Source: an uncultured Amylibacter sp. (lineage in GTDB: Bacteria > Pseudomonadota > Alphaproteobacteria > Rhodobacterales > Rhodobacteraceae). From it: DNA of 64,000 nucleotides. The notes beneath the pieces are model-generated. The model had not been told where the DNA came from and did no database searches. It saw nothing but the letters and a program-made list of their open reading frames with translations. Shown here in pieces: positions 18,290-28,166 of this stretch; the first letter of the stretch is position 1, and each line of letters opens with the position of its first letter. The translations under genes were made by a program, and so were the position numbers. The DNA lies in contig OY365741.1 in the NCBI GenBank assembly GCA_959347425.1, positions 1,202,501 to 1,266,500 on the forward strand, given 5' to 3'.

Positions 18290-19789
18290 ATGACCCCTCT
18301 TAAACACTTTATTAACGGCGCGTATCAAGCTGGCAAATCAGGGCGCACTGCCGATATCACTAACCCCGCAATAGGCGAAATCATCGCCCAAACCCCCTTG
18401 GCAAACGCGGATGAAGTCAAACAAGCCGTAACGGCGGCGCAAATCGCTCAACCCGCTTGGGCGGCGGTTAATCCGCAAAGACGGGCGCGGGTTATGATGA
18501 AATTTGTGCAATTGCTAAACCGCGATATGGACAAATTGGCGGAGGCACTCTCCCGCGAACACGGCAAAACCCTGCCTGATGCGGCGGGGGATGTGCAACG
18601 CGGGCTGGAGGTTGTGGAATACTGTATCGGCACGCCGCATTTGTTAAAGGGTGAGTACACCGATAGCGCCGGGCCGGGCATTGATATGTATTCCATGCGT
18701 CAGCCCTTGGGTGTTTGCGCGGGGATTACCCCGTTTAATTTCCCCGCGATGATTCCGATGTGGATGTTTGCCCCCGCGATAGCTTGCGGTAATGCTTTTA
18801 TCCTCAAACCGTCCGAACGCGACCCAAGCGTTCCCCTGATGCTGGCGGAATTGATGATGGAGGCGGGTTTGCCCGCCGGTATTTTGCAAGTGGTGCATGG
18901 TGATAAAACCGCCGTGGATGCTCTGCTGGATGATGAGGTGGTGCAGTCGATTGGCTTTGTCGGTTCGACCCCGATTGCCGAATATATTTATGCCAAAGGC
19001 TGTGCAAATGGCAAGCGTGTGCAGTGTTTTGGCGGTGCAAAAAACCACATGCTGATTATGCCTGACGCGGATATGAAACAGGCGGCGGATGCGTTGGTCG
19101 GCGCGGGCTATGGCGCGGCGGGTGAGCGGTGTATGGCGATTTCTGTTGCCGTGCCGATTGGCGAAGACACGGCGGATAGGCTGATAGCCGAACTAACCCC
19201 ACGGATAGAGGCGTTAAAAGTCGGTCCCTACACCGCAGGTGCGGATGTCGATTATGGTCCGGTTATTACCAGCGCGGCGCGGGATAATATTTTGGCTCTG
19301 GTGGAATCTGGTATCGCGGCGGGGGCAGACCTAGTTGTTGATGGGCGGGATTTTTCTTTGCAAGGCTATGAAAACGGATTTTTCGTGGGTGCGCATTTGT
19401 TTGACCGTGTGACTCGCGATATGGATATTTATCAAAAGGAAATCTTTGGTCCGGTTTTATCGGTCGTGCGGGCGGGGACTTATGAAGAGGCTTTGGCGCT
19501 GGCGATGGACCACGAATACGGCAACGGCACGGCGATTTTCACCAGAGACGGTGATACCGCCCGCGATTTCGCCCACCGTGTGAATGTCGGGATGGTTGGC
19601 GTGAATGTGCCAATCCCTGTGCCTTTGGCGTATCATACGTTTGGCGGGTGGAAGAAATCTGTGTTTGGTGATTTGAACCAGCACGGCCCAGATGCGTTTA
19701 AGTTTTATACACGGACAAAGACGGTGACAGCGCGGTGGCCTTCTGGTATTAAAGAGGGCGGTGAGTTTTCAATTCCTGTGATGGAGTAG
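18290..19789 (+). CDS. mmsA: Methylmalonate-semialdehyde dehydrogenase (CoA-acylating)
   Basis: Oxidises methylmalonate or malonate semialdehyde to propionyl- or acetyl-CoA in valine, inositol and beta-alanine catabolism. 499 residues with the ALDH fold; 'GITPFNFPAMIPMWM' and 'GGAKNHMLIMPDAD' are typical of MmsA rather than general ALDHs, and the catalytic Cys281 lies in 'GERCMAIS'. AAAGGAAAC precedes the ATG. It appears monocistronic and converges on the galE remnant. Confidence 0.95.
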   Translation: MTPLKHFINGAYQAGKSGRTADITNPAIGEIIAQTPLANADEVKQAVTAAQIAQPAWAAVNPQRRARVMMKFVQLLNRDMDKLAEALSREHGKTLPDAAGDVQRGLEVVEYCIGTPHLLKGEYTDSAGPGIDMYSMRQPLGVCAGITPFNFPAMIPMWMFAPAIACGNAFILKPSERDPSVPLMLAELMMEAGLPAGILQVVHGDKTAVDALLDDEVVQSIGFVGSTPIAEYIYAKGCANGKRVQCFGGAKNHMLIMPDADMKQAADALVGAGYGAAGERCMAISVAVPIGEDTADRLIAELTPRIEALKVGPYTAGADVDYGPVITSAARDNILALVESGIAAGADLVVDGRDFSLQGYENGFFVGAHLFDRVTRDMDIYQKEIFGPVLSVVRAGTYEEALALAMDHEYGNGTAIFTRDGDTARDFAHRVNVGMVGVNVPIPVPLAYHTFGGWKKSVFGDLNQHGPDAFKFYTRTKTVTARWPSGIKEGGEFSIPVME

Positions 19790-19800
19790 GTGTTGGGTTT

Positions 19801-19837
19801 TAGTTATAAAAAACTAATAACTAATAACTAATAACTA
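19801..19837 (-). repeat. Heptamer array H6, between mmsA and the galE remnant
   Basis: One plus-orientation unit (TAGTTAT, 19801-19807), a short A-run, then three CTAATAA units (19814-19834) and CTAG in the opposite orientation, so the array is itself an imperfect inverted repeat. The TAG stop of the galE remnant (19828-19830) is in phase. Confidence 0.85.
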
Positions 19838-19979
19838 GCTTGAACCCAATCCCAAGAGCTCTGGCACATATCGCTCAAGTCATGCGTCGTTTGGAAACCC
19901 AACACCGACTTTGCCCGCTCGGCACTGGCAACGCAAACAGCCACATCGCCCGCCCCCCCGTTAATAAAACCCGAGTCAT
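19828..19979 (-). pseudogene. galE: galE remnant with internal deletion
   Basis: The ATG overlaps the leuB stop (TAATG at 19977-19981) and begins 'MTRVLLTGG', the N-terminus of UDP-glucose 4-epimerase with its Rossmann glycine motif. After a run of seven G on the minus strand, a second frame continues 'GDVAVCVASAERAKSVLGF', which matches the C-terminal substrate region of GalE and runs to the stop. About 280 internal codons expected for GalE are absent and the two ends are out of frame. A deletion between two G-rich 'GGxG' coding stretches explains this. Nothing functional is expected. Confidence 0.78.
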
Positions 19980-21094
19980 TATTTCCCATCCAGCTCTGCT
20001 ATCACCGCATCGCCCAGCCCCGAACACGAGACAGGTGTGTCGCCCGCGTTCTGCATTAAATCGGCTGTGCGGATGCCTTTTGCCAAAACCGATTGCACCG
20101 CATCTTCCAAATCCTGCGCGGTTTTGCCTTCATCAAAACTATACCGCAACGCCATAGCAAAGGATAAAATACACGCGGAGGGATTGGCTTTATTCTGCCC
20201 AGCAATATCGGGGGCAGAGCCATGCACGGGTTCATATAACGCCTTTGGCCGCCCGTTTTCCATCAATGCACCCAGCGATGCCGAGGGCAACATCCCCAGC
20301 GATCCGGTCAGCATCGCCGCGCAATCGGACAAAATATCGCCAAACAAATTATCGGTTAAAATCACATCGAATTGTTTCGGCTCACGCACCAATTGCATCG
20401 CGCCATTATCGGCGTACATGTGCGATAGCGCGACATCGGGGTAGTGGTTTTTATGAATGCTTGTTACGACTTCGCGCCACAAAACCCCGCTTTCCATCAC
20501 GTTCGCCTTTTCCATGGAACACAGCCGTTTGTCGCGTTTCTGCGCCAATTTAAAGGCGGAATGCGCCACGCGAGTGATTTCGGATTCGGTGTATCGTTGG
20601 GTGTTAATCCCGACCCGCTCGCCATTTTCGGTGAAAATCCCGCGTGGTTCGCCAAAATAACTACCCGAAGTCAGCTCGCGCACGATTAAAATATCCAGCC
20701 CCGCGACTATGTGTTTTTTCAGCGAAGAAAAATCCGCCAGAGCGTCAAAACATTGCGCGGGGCGCAGATTGGCGAATAAATCCATGTCTTTGCGCAGGCG
20801 CAGCAACCCGCGTTCGGGCTTTTGGGCAAAGGGCAAATCGTCGTATTTCGGCCCGCCAACCGCGCCCAATAAAACCGCATCCACGGCTTGGGCTTTTGCC
20901 AAAGTCTCATCGGCCAGAGGCGTGCCGTAGGTATCATAGGCCGCCCCACCGACTTTATCTTCGGTTACATCAAAGTGCAAATCGCGGTTTGCACCCAGCC
21001 AGTGGATGATTTTTTTAACCTCCCCCATGACTTCAGCTCCGATACCATCGCCTGGGAGGATTAATATTTTTTTACTTTTTTTTGCAGTGTCCAT
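19979..21094 (-). CDS. leuB: 3-isopropylmalate dehydrogenase
   Basis: NAD-dependent oxidative decarboxylation of 3-isopropylmalate in leucine synthesis. The start chosen is ATG at 21094 ('[19 protein letters not shown]'), with AAAAAGGA upstream, giving 371 residues; the frame is open for 71 more codons but these overlap the DUF429 gene. Key features: '[10 protein letters not shown]', '[15 protein letters not shown]', '[14 protein letters not shown]', '[12 protein letters not shown]'. Last intact gene of the leu cluster; the galE remnant starts within its stop codon. Confidence 0.96.
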   Translation of the reverse strand: MDTAKKSKKILILPGDGIGAEVMGEVKKIIHWLGANRDLHFDVTEDKVGGAAYDTYGTPLADETLAKAQAVDAVLLGAVGGPKYDDLPFAQKPERGLLRLRKDMDLFANLRPAQCFDALADFSSLKKHIVAGLDILIVRELTSGSYFGEPRGIFTENGERVGINTQRYTESEITRVAHSAFKLAQKRDKRLCSMEKANVMESGVLWREVVTSIHKNHYPDVALSHMYADNGAMQLVREPKQFDVILTDNLFGDILSDCAAMLTGSLGMLPSASLGALMENGRPKALYEPVHGSAPDIAGQNKANPSACILSFAMALRYSFDEGKTAQDLEDAVQSVLAKGIRTADLMQNAGDTPVSCSGLGDAVIAELDGK

Positions 21095-21119
21095 TTTGGT
21101 GTCCTTTTTGTTTTGGGTA

Positions 21120-21821
21120 TTAGGCATATACAACCATTTCCAAATTTTTACTATCCTTTTTAGGTTTGCTTGGAAATGATTCGTGTTCGTTGTTTTTCCA
21201 CCGATTGGCAGACCAAGCCAGCCCCGCCGCGTCCAATAGATCGTCAGGTTTGGCGGGTTTATGATTTGGCAGGTGTTGTTTAAGATTGGCACAATCAAAT
21301 CCTGCATCTTGTAAAAGTTTTGTGCGGTGTTGTGCTCCGTCTGGGGTGTTCTTTTTTTCTAGAATCTGCCCACCCGATAAAATCTTAAACGAAACCTCTG
21401 GGTGTCCTTCGCGGATTTTATCTTGCCCTAGCTTTTGCACGACTCTATCTGCTTGTCTTATTTTTGCCATGATATTAAATGTTTGCTTGCTTAATTTTTT
21501 ACCAAGAATTTTATGATTAACATCACTTGCATGCCAATAATCTTGTGCGTCAATCGTATCAAGAGCTTGGCGACATGGGGTATTAAAAACGCATGATGTC
21601 CGCCCTGTAAGAAAATTACGCATGGCTGCTTCTGTATTGCGTGGTTCAGAATCAGAGGTCAAACCGATTGGAATATCAACAATGGCATGATCTATTGCGT
21701 TGCTTTCAATCAGGGTTTCCAAATCGTCATTTGAAAAAACCTGTGCGGTGGCAAAATTACCATCGTCAATTACAACAGCAATCCATCCACCTGTATATCC
21801 ATCAATCCCTGCAATTCGCAT
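21120..21821 (-). CDS. DUF429 family protein (predicted RNase H-like fold)
   Basis: 233 residues. '[15 protein letters not shown]' at the N-terminus, 'AIVDIPIGL' near residue 46, 'HPEVSFKIL' and '[11 protein letters not shown]' are the DUF429 signatures; the acidic residues in these blocks are those expected of an RNase H-like active site. The family is annotated as predicted nuclease without an established function. It sits between leuD and leuB on the same strand, 25 bp before leuB, so it is probably transcribed with leucine genes although it has no obvious metabolic link. Confidence 0.75.
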   Translation of the reverse strand: MRIAGIDGYTGGWIAVVIDDGNFATAQVFSNDDLETLIESNAIDHAIVDIPIGLTSDSEPRNTEAAMRNFLTGRTSCVFNTPCRQALDTIDAQDYWHASDVNHKILGKKLSKQTFNIMAKIRQADRVVQKLGQDKIREGHPEVSFKILSGGQILEKKNTPDGAQHRTKLLQDAGFDCANLKQHLPNHKPAKPDDLLDAAGLAWSANRWKNNEHESFPSKPKKDSKNLEMVVYA

Positions 21822-21839
21822 TATTTGTATCCTAAAAAA

Positions 21840-21870
21840 CTAACAACTAATAACTAATAACTAACAACTA
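21840..21870 (-). repeat. Heptamer array H7, ends at the leuD stop
   Basis: CTAACAA, CTAATAA x2, CTAACAA, then CTA, which is the leuD stop (21868-21870) in phase. It lies inside the leu transcription unit, between leuD and the DUF429 gene, so arrays are not limited to operon ends. Confidence 0.92.
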
Positions 21871-22473
21871 AACCCAAGGCGCAGCTTTCTTATGTCGCTT
21901 TTCAAAACTATCAATAGACTCGGTTTTTTTCATGGTCAAGCCAATGTCATCCAACCCCTCTAACAAACATTTCTTTTTAAACGGATCAAGGTCAAACGAG
22001 AAAACCTGCCCATCGGGGGCGCTGATTGTCTGAGCCTCCAAATCCACGCTGATACGGGCGTTCGCGCCATTCTGCGCGGCAGTCATTAAAATATCGCGTT
22101 GCTCTTTATTCAAAACAATCGGCAAAATACCGTTCTTAAAACTATTGTTATAAAAAATATCGGCAAAGGAGGTGGACACAATCACCCGAATGCCAAAATC
22201 ATTCAACGCCCACGGCGCGTGTTCGCGCGAAGAGCCACAGCCGAAATTATCCCCAGCGATGAGGATTTCGGCATCGCGATAGGCTGGCTGATTCAGCACA
22301 AAATCGCTGATTTCCGTGCCCGCCATATCATAGCGCATTTCATCAAACAGATGCACGCCCAGCCCGCTCCGTTTTATCGTTTTAAGGAATTTTTTCGGGA
22401 TAATCATATCGGTATCGATATTGATAAGCGGCATCGGCGCGGCAATACCAGTTATGGATTTGAATTTTTGCAT
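21868..22473 (-). CDS. leuD: 3-isopropylmalate dehydratase small subunit
   Basis: Forms the isopropylmalate isomerase with LeuC. 201 residues, with '[14 protein letters not shown]', '[17 protein letters not shown]' and '[11 protein letters not shown]'. In the leuC-DUF3800-leuD-DUF429-leuB cluster; separated from leuC by the DUF3800 gene, which is unusual because leuC and leuD are normally adjacent. Confidence 0.96.
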   Translation of the reverse strand: MQKFKSITGIAAPMPLINIDTDMIIPKKFLKTIKRSGLGVHLFDEMRYDMAGTEISDFVLNQPAYRDAEILIAGDNFGCGSSREHAPWALNDFGIRVIVSTSFADIFYNNSFKNGILPIVLNKEQRDILMTAAQNGANARISVDLEAQTISAPDGQVFSFDLDPFKKKCLLEGLDDIGLTMKKTESIDSFEKRHKKAAPWV

Positions 22474-22605
22474 TTTGTGGTCCTCACGGTTTTGTGATTG
22501 TTAGGGGTTGACTTGGGTGAATTTGTGTATATATTAGGGGTAAATGGACTGGAGTTTTTCGGGCGGCGTTATGGCCATCAGATGTTTTCTGATGGTCTTT
22601 CGCTT

Positions 22606-23340
22606 TTAGGGGAAGTGTTTTATTGAAATATCCTTTTTTTCAATGATTTCATAGGCTTTATTGTTTTGTTTTGGTCGTAAAGTATGAATCCCAATCGGGC
22701 GAGCGACCAAATCTGCAAGTTGCAATCCTGCGGAATTGGCTTTTTTATCAGAAAATAGGATTTGCCAATCAAATTCTTTGAATAAATCTGCTTGTTCTGA
22801 TGGTAAAAATGTCGTGCCATTTGCAATCTGTTTGAATTCTAGTGCCAGTTCTTTATCCTCTGTCTTGCCACGTGATTCGGCGATAACATGAATGGTTTTA
22901 CCACATTGCCCAAGATTTTCCAACCGTAATGCAATTTGTTCCATAGAAAATAAAAGCGCAAGTTTGTAAGGGTCAAAAGGATTATGATAATTTTTGCGCA
23001 ATGTTTTTTTGTCAATAACGCATGCTAAAATCTCAAAATTTTGACTTTCTATTAATTGGGACATATCGGTTAAAAATTCTGTGCGTAATTTAGCATCAGT
23101 TTGTAAAAATGCAAAACCATGACTTTGCCGTCTTATATCGTACTCGTGTAAAATAATTTGGTCATGCCCTAAATATTTAAATTTGAATTTTTGGATTGCT
23201 GGGATAATCTGTTCTGCATAGGTTTTTTTGTTCATAAGAATACAGGCAAGCACAAACACAGGGTAGTCTGCAATGTTGGTATTCAAAACAGGCGACCCAC
23301 TTTCATCCAAATAAACGATATAATCGCTAAACCCCGACAT
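22606..23340 (-). CDS. DUF3800 domain protein
   Basis: 244 residues with 'YIVYLDESGSP' at the N-terminus, 'HVIAESRGKTED' in the middle and 'SAGLQLADLVARPIG' towards the C-terminus, the three signature blocks of DUF3800, with acidic residues arranged as in RNase H-like folds. Function not established. Its ATG lies only 3 bp after the leuC stop, so it is almost certainly co-translated with leuC. It is clearly AT-rich compared with leuC and leuD, pointing to insertion into the operon. A 132-bp gap separates it from leuD. Confidence 0.78.
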   Translation of the reverse strand: MSGFSDYIVYLDESGSPVLNTNIADYPVFVLACILMNKKTYAEQIIPAIQKFKFKYLGHDQIILHEYDIRRQSHGFAFLQTDAKLRTEFLTDMSQLIESQNFEILACVIDKKTLRKNYHNPFDPYKLALLFSMEQIALRLENLGQCGKTIHVIAESRGKTEDKELALEFKQIANGTTFLPSEQADLFKEFDWQILFSDKKANSAGLQLADLVARPIGIHTLRPKQNNKAYEIIEKKDISIKHFP

Positions 23341-23343
23341 CTA

Positions 23344-24756
23344 TCACCCAAACCCCCGCACATCGGTTAATCGCCCTGTGACCGCCGCCGCCGCCGCCAT
23401 GGCTGGGGAGAGCAAATGGGTACGTCCACCGCGCCCCTGTCGTCCTTCAAAATTACGGTTGGAGGTGGCGGCACACCGCTCTTTCGGCGCCAGTTGATCT
23501 GGATTCATCGCCAAACACATAGAGCACCCCGCCATCCGCCATTCAAATCCAGCGTCAATGAAAATCTTTGCCAAGCCTTCCTCCTCTGCCTGCGCACGTA
23601 CCAAACCAGAGCCCGGCACAACCATTGCCCGCAATCCCGCCTTAATCTTACGCCCTTTTAAAATCGCGGCGGCAGCGCGGAGATCCTCTATCCGCCCGTT
23701 CGTGCAGGACCCGATAAACACCGTGTCAATCTCAATATCACACAGGCGAGTGCCAGGTTTCAAACCCATATAATCCAAGGAACGTTGCGCTGCCTCCACC
23801 TTGCCACCGGTAAAATCACTGGCATCAGGGACGCAGGCATCAATCGGCAAAACATCCTCTGGAGACGTGCCCCAAGTGACGCAAGGCGCGATATCCTCGC
23901 CTTTCAAAACAATCACCTTATCAAAATGTGCGTCTTTGTCGGAATAAAGCTCTGCCCAAGATGCCATCGCCGCCTCCCAAAGACTGTCTTTTGGCGCGTG
24001 CGGGCGACCTTTAACATAAGCAAAAGTCTTTTCATCGGGGGCAATCAGTCCAGCCCTTGCCCCGCCTTCAATCGCCATATTACACACGGTCATCCGACCC
24101 TCAATAGACAAATCGCGAATCGCTTGCCCGCAGTATTCAATAACATAGCCCGTACCACCCGCCGTGCCAATCTTGCCAATCACGCTGAGGGTAATATCCT
24201 TGGCGGTTACGCCTGGGTTTAATTTCCCAGTGATTTCCACCCTCATATTAAGGGATTTCTTTTGAATCAGGGTTTGGGTGGCCAGCACATGTTCCACCTC
24301 TGACGTGCCAATCCCATGCGCCAAGGCACCGAAAGCACCGTGGGTGGCCGTATGGCTATCCCCGCACACAATCGTCATACCTGGCAGAGTCCAACCTTGC
24401 TCTGGCCCAACAATATGCACGATACCTTGGCGAATGTCAGAGACGGGATAATAATGAATACCAAAGTCATGGGCGTTTTTATCCAAGGTTTCCACCTGAA
24501 TACGGCTATCCTCGTTATCAATCCCATGGATACGGTCGGGGGTGGTTGGCACATTGTGGTCTGGCACAGCGATGGTTTTATCGGGCGCACGGACAGAGCG
24601 GCCTGTAAGACGCAGACCCTCAAACGCTTGCGGCGAGGTGACTTCATGCACCAAATGGCGGTCAATATACAAAAGACAGGTGCCATCTGGGGCTTCATGG
24701 GCAAGGTGAGCGTCCCATATTTTGTCGTAAAGGGTTTTGGGGGTTGAGTGGGTCAT
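23344..24756 (-). CDS. leuC: 3-isopropylmalate dehydratase large subunit
   Basis: Aconitase-family [4Fe-4S] subunit, 470 residues. Cluster cysteines are in 'GSCTNGRI' and '[11 protein letters not shown]'; '[26 protein letters not shown]' type sequence near residue 130 is diagnostic. ATG preceded by AAGGAG. First gene of the leu cluster; a 12-bp tandem duplication lies in the shared upstream region with mscS. Confidence 0.97.
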   Translation of the reverse strand: MTHSTPKTLYDKIWDAHLAHEAPDGTCLLYIDRHLVHEVTSPQAFEGLRLTGRSVRAPDKTIAVPDHNVPTTPDRIHGIDNEDSRIQVETLDKNAHDFGIHYYPVSDIRQGIVHIVGPEQGWTLPGMTIVCGDSHTATHGAFGALAHGIGTSEVEHVLATQTLIQKKSLNMRVEITGKLNPGVTAKDITLSVIGKIGTAGGTGYVIEYCGQAIRDLSIEGRMTVCNMAIEGGARAGLIAPDEKTFAYVKGRPHAPKDSLWEAAMASWAELYSDKDAHFDKVIVLKGEDIAPCVTWGTSPEDVLPIDACVPDASDFTGGKVEAAQRSLDYMGLKPGTRLCDIEIDTVFIGSCTNGRIEDLRAAAAILKGRKIKAGLRAMVVPGSGLVRAQAEEEGLAKIFIDAGFEWRMAGCSMCLAMNPDQLAPKERCAATSNRNFEGRQGRGGRTHLLSPAMAAAAAVTGRLTDVRGFG

Positions 24757-24844
24757 GGTAAGGAGTCCTTATGTTGGGGTTTATTTTTGCTTTTAGCCGA
24801 TTATTTGGCAAAAGGCAAATAGCGGTTTTAACATCTCACTCTTC

Positions 24845-24868
24845 CTATTGACATGTCTATTGACATGT
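24845..24868. promoter_or_regulatory. 12-bp tandem duplication in the leuC/mscS divergent region
   Basis: The 12-mer CTATTGACATGT occurs twice with no gap. Each copy holds a TTGACA (-35-like) and the palindrome ACATGT. It lies about 60 bp before mscS and 90 bp before leuC, so it may be a doubled promoter element or operator; no well-placed -10 was found. Confidence 0.45.
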
Positions 24869-24928
24869 TTGGCAAAATCAATCACACTCTAACCACGCCT
24901 GCCCACTTGCGAAAAAAAAGAACAAAAA

Positions 24929-26302
24929 ATGACCGAGCATATAATCCCGCATACAACCGCAGAAATCCCCCCACCCGATCCCGATATAACCGGGTCTATC
25001 GGGGCCGAGGCGTTTAACGCTTTTACTATGGTACAGAGCCTCAGCGATCGTTTGACCACGAAATGGGGTTTGTATCAAATCGCGATTATTATCATCCTTG
25101 CTGCCCTCGCCTTTATCCTATCGCGGCTTTTGCGCCACTCGCTGCGTGCGTTCTTTGGCAGAAAATCCGGCGTTGCCAAACCGATATTGCGGATTTATGT
25201 TTTTATCAAACGGCGCGTGGCACCTTTGATTTTCATCATGACGGGCTGGCTGCTTTATTACGCCATGCAGACGTTCAGCTGGCCTTCGCGCAGTTATTTT
25301 ATTGGAATTATCGTGGCATTGGTCAGTGCGTGGATTTTAATTGATTTCATCACAACCTTGATTAAAAATCGCTCAATACGCAAGCTGGTCGCGTGGAGCG
25401 GTTGGATTTACGCCACGCTTTACCTAACCGGTGCCACCCGTAGTGCTGGTAAAATTCTGGACGCGATAGCCATTGATACAGGCACCATGCATCTGTCCTT
25501 GCTAACGATACTCATCGCCATTTTCACGCTCAGCGGGATGTTTATTCTGGCCAGTTTTTTATACCGTTACGGCGCACATTATATCCAAACCGCCCAAGAT
25601 ATGTCACCCGCGATTAAGGCACTTTTGACCAAAGCCTTGCAGTTGGTTTTGTTCGTTTGTGCCTCGCTTTTTGGGCTATCGGCGATTGGCTTTGATTTAA
25701 CCAATTTGGCGGTGCTATCGGGGGCGATTGGGCTTGGCATTGGCTTTGGTCTGCAAAAAATCGTGTCTAACCTTATCTCTGGTATTATTATTCTCATGGA
25801 TAAATCTATCAAACCTGGCGATGTGATTTCCCTTGATGGCACTTTTGGCTGGATTACCCAACTGGGGGCGCGGTATGCCTCCATCACCACCCGCGATGGC
25901 CGTGAATATCTGGTCCCGAATGAGGATTTTATCACAAACCAAGTGATTAACTGGTCGCATAGCTCTGACTTTGTTCGGGTGGATATTGATTTTGGCGTGG
26001 CGTATCAGAGCGATCCGCATTTGGTGCGTAAGGTGGCGATTGAGGCCCCGCTTAGCGTTGATCGGGTTTTGAAAACCCCGCGTCCGGTTTGCCATATTAT
26101 CGATTTTGCCGATAGCGCGATTCAGTTCAAATTGCGTTTTTGGATAAAAGACCCGACCTCGGGGCTGACCAATATTCGCGGTAATGTGTATTTGAAATTG
26201 TGGGATATATTAAAGGAAAACAACATTGAAATCCCCTATCCGCGTCGTGATGTGCATATGTATCGGGCGGGGGACGCGCCTTTATTTGATAAAACACCAT
26301 AA
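24929..26302 (+). CDS. MscS-family mechanosensitive channel
   Basis: 457-residue inner-membrane protein with about six predicted membrane segments (the first near residues 50-67). The conserved pore-lining helix and beta-domain entry are visible as 'LAVLSGAIGLGIGFGLQKIVSNLISGI' type sequence around residues 263-289, then 'GDVISLDGTFGWITQLGARYASITTRDG' and 'VPNEDFITNQVINWS'. It gates under membrane tension to release solutes after osmotic downshift. Larger than E. coli MscS, similar to other mid-size alphaproteobacterial homologues. Confidence 0.9.
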   Translation: MTEHIIPHTTAEIPPPDPDITGSIGAEAFNAFTMVQSLSDRLTTKWGLYQIAIIIILAALAFILSRLLRHSLRAFFGRKSGVAKPILRIYVFIKRRVAPLIFIMTGWLLYYAMQTFSWPSRSYFIGIIVALVSAWILIDFITTLIKNRSIRKLVAWSGWIYATLYLTGATRSAGKILDAIAIDTGTMHLSLLTILIAIFTLSGMFILASFLYRYGAHYIQTAQDMSPAIKALLTKALQLVLFVCASLFGLSAIGFDLTNLAVLSGAIGLGIGFGLQKIVSNLISGIIILMDKSIKPGDVISLDGTFGWITQLGARYASITTRDGREYLVPNEDFITNQVINWSHSSDFVRVDIDFGVAYQSDPHLVRKVAIEAPLSVDRVLKTPRPVCHIIDFADSAIQFKLRFWIKDPTSGLTNIRGNVYLKLWDILKENNIEIPYPRRDVHMYRAGDAPLFDKTP

Positions 26303-26404
26303 GAACACCATAATAACCTTGTAAAAATCGTGTGAAAAGGGTTTATTTATCTTATCGGGTATTCTATAAGACGCTAGGCTAAATATTAAAAGAGGATAGC
26401 GGTC

Positions 26405-26914
26405 ATGTTTAAAAAGATGGTTTTTGTATTGGGGATTGGTGCGTTTGCGTTTGCGGGCATGGCGTTTGGTCAAGCCAAAGTCATTTCCGAACATAACGAT
26501 TGGACGCTCAGCAAAGATGGCGTGGAATGCTGGGCTATGTCGCCGCCTATATCGGAAAAAATCACCCAAAACGGCAAGGTGGTAAAAGCGAACCGCGACC
26601 CTGCGGTTTTGTTTCTTGCCTATAATAAAGAAAAGGGTGTGTTTGGCGAAATCGCGTATAAGAGCGGGTTTCCAATGAAAAAAGGCGAATACCTGACGCT
26701 TGATATTGATGGTGAGAGCTTTCAAATGCTCTCAGACAACGAATGGGCGTGGAGCATCAATCCGGATAATGATGATGATATTATTGAGGCGATGAAAGAT
26801 GGCAATCGCGCGGTTATTAAGAGCCAATCCAGCCGTGGTAAGACTATCACAGATACCTTTTCGCTGAGCGGATTTACTGCCGCCGCCGAAGGTGTGAAAA
26901 AAAACTGTGAATAA
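26405..26914 (+). CDS. IalB family (invasion-associated locus B) periplasmic protein
   Basis: 169 residues with a signal peptide (about 1-22, '[15 protein letters not shown]'), then '[16 protein letters not shown]' and a C-terminal cysteine pair partner, matching the IalB family found across alphaproteobacteria. The precise role is not known outside Bartonella. AGAGGA precedes the ATG. The 3' end overlaps the rlmN start by 8 bp. Confidence 0.78.
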   Translation: MFKKMVFVLGIGAFAFAGMAFGQAKVISEHNDWTLSKDGVECWAMSPPISEKITQNGKVVKANRDPAVLFLAYNKEKGVFGEIAYKSGFPMKKGEYLTLDIDGESFQMLSDNEWAWSINPDNDDDIIEAMKDGNRAVIKSQSSRGKTITDTFSLSGFTAAAEGVKKNCE

Positions 26915-26931
26915 TAAAACTGTGAATAATA
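26902..26931 (+). repeat. Perfect 15-bp tandem duplication at the ialB/rlmN junction
   Basis: AAACTGTGAATAATA occurs twice in tandem. The first copy contains the ialB stop and one GTG (26907); the second contains another in-frame GTG (26922). The duplication gives rlmN two possible GTG starts five codons apart. Confidence 0.9.
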
Positions 26932-28166
26932 TCGTGTTAAACTCCGAAATCCCCGCCCCGCCCAAAGTATTGGCAAAAACGCAATCCCTGCACCCAGAGG
27001 TTCAGGTTTTACCGCGTAAAGTGGCAGAGCAAGGGGCAAAACAAAACCTTATCGGGCAATCAAAGGACGCGTTAAAAGCGCACCTGCAAGAAACCGATTT
27101 GCCCGAACGCCATCTTAACATGCGGACCAATCAAATCTGGACATGGATTTATCAAAAGGGTGCACGTGATTTTGAAACCATGCATACTTTGCCGAAAACC
27201 CTCCGTGCGCATTTAACGCAAAACTTCACCCTAGAGCGCCCCGAAATCGTCACCCGTCAAATCTCCACCGATGGTACGCGCAAGTATCTTTTGCGGATTG
27301 ACGGCGGGCATGAGGTGGAATGTGTTTATATCCCTGAAAAAACCCGTGGCACGCTGTGCCTATCCTCGCAAGTCGGCTGTACCCTAACCTGCCCGTTTTG
27401 CCATACGGGAACGCAACGATTGGTACGCAACCTCACCGCCGGTGAAATCATCAGCCAAGTTTTGGTGGCACGGGATGATTTGGAAGAATGGGATCAACCC
27501 GCCCGCGATAAACGGATGATTTCCAACCTTGTTTTGATGGGCATGGGCGAGCCTTTGTATAATACGGACGCGGTGCGTGATGCGATGCTGATTGCTATGG
27601 AGGGTTCTGGTATAGCCCTATCACGGCGGCGGATAACGCTTTCCACTTCGGGTATCGTGCCAGAAATTGCTCGTGTTGGGCGTGAAATTGGCTGTCTGCT
27701 GGCGATTAGCTTGCATGCTTGCAGTGATACCCTCCGCGATAAATTGGTGCCGATTAATAAAAAATACCCCGTGGCAGAGCTGATTGCCGCCTGTCATGAT
27801 TATCCCCGTGTGTCCAATTCGGAGCGGATAACCTTTGAATACGTGATGCTACGCGGGGTGAATGATAGCGATGCTGACGCACGGGATTTGGTGCGTCTTA
27901 TCGCGGGGATTCCTGCCAAGCTGAATTTAATTCCGTTTAATTCGTGGCCTGGTGCGCCGTTTGAATGTTCCACGGCGGAACGGATGGAGTCTTTCGCGGG
28001 GATAGTGAATGACGCGGGCTATGCTTCGCCCGTCCGCCGTCCGCGTGGGCAGGATATTTTGGCCGCCTGTGGGCAGTTAAAATCTGCCAGTGAAAGGCAC
28101 AGAAAAGCTACTGTTAAATCTGCTGTTAAAAAACCTGTGAAAGAGTCTGCCCATGAAACGGCGTAA
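26907..28166 (+). CDS. rlmN: 23S rRNA (adenine-C2)-methyltransferase RlmN
   Basis: Radical SAM enzyme that methylates A2503 of 23S rRNA and A37 of some tRNAs. The [4Fe-4S] cysteines C158, C162 and C165 lie in 'CTLTCPFC'; the methyl-carrying cysteine C354 is in '[12 protein letters not shown]'. Other markers: 'LCLSSQVGC', '[11 protein letters not shown]', 'LAISLHA'. Start is GTG, at 26907 or 26922 because of the 15-bp duplication; no ATG is available before conserved sequence. Translationally coupled to ialB upstream and to the L,D-transpeptidase downstream (14-bp overlap). Confidence 0.93.
   Translation: MNNKTVNNIVLNSEIPAPPKVLAKTQSLHPEVQVLPRKVAEQGAKQNLIGQSKDALKAHLQETDLPERHLNMRTNQIWTWIYQKGARDFETMHTLPKTLRAHLTQNFTLERPEIVTRQISTDGTRKYLLRIDGGHEVECVYIPEKTRGTLCLSSQVGCTLTCPFCHTGTQRLVRNLTAGEIISQVLVARDDLEEWDQPARDKRMISNLVLMGMGEPLYNTDAVRDAMLIAMEGSGIALSRRRITLSTSGIVPEIARVGREIGCLLAISLHACSDTLRDKLVPINKKYPVAELIAACHDYPRVSNSERITFEYVMLRGVNDSDADARDLVRLIAGIPAKLNLIPFNSWPGAPFECSTAERMESFAGIVNDAGYASPVRRPRGQDILAACGQLKSASERHRKATVKSAVKKPVKESAHETA

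Noticed and set aside
21095..21307. 71-residue N-terminal extension of LeuB
   Set aside because: It overlaps the DUF429 gene and has no homology; the ATG at 21094 has a good ribosome site.
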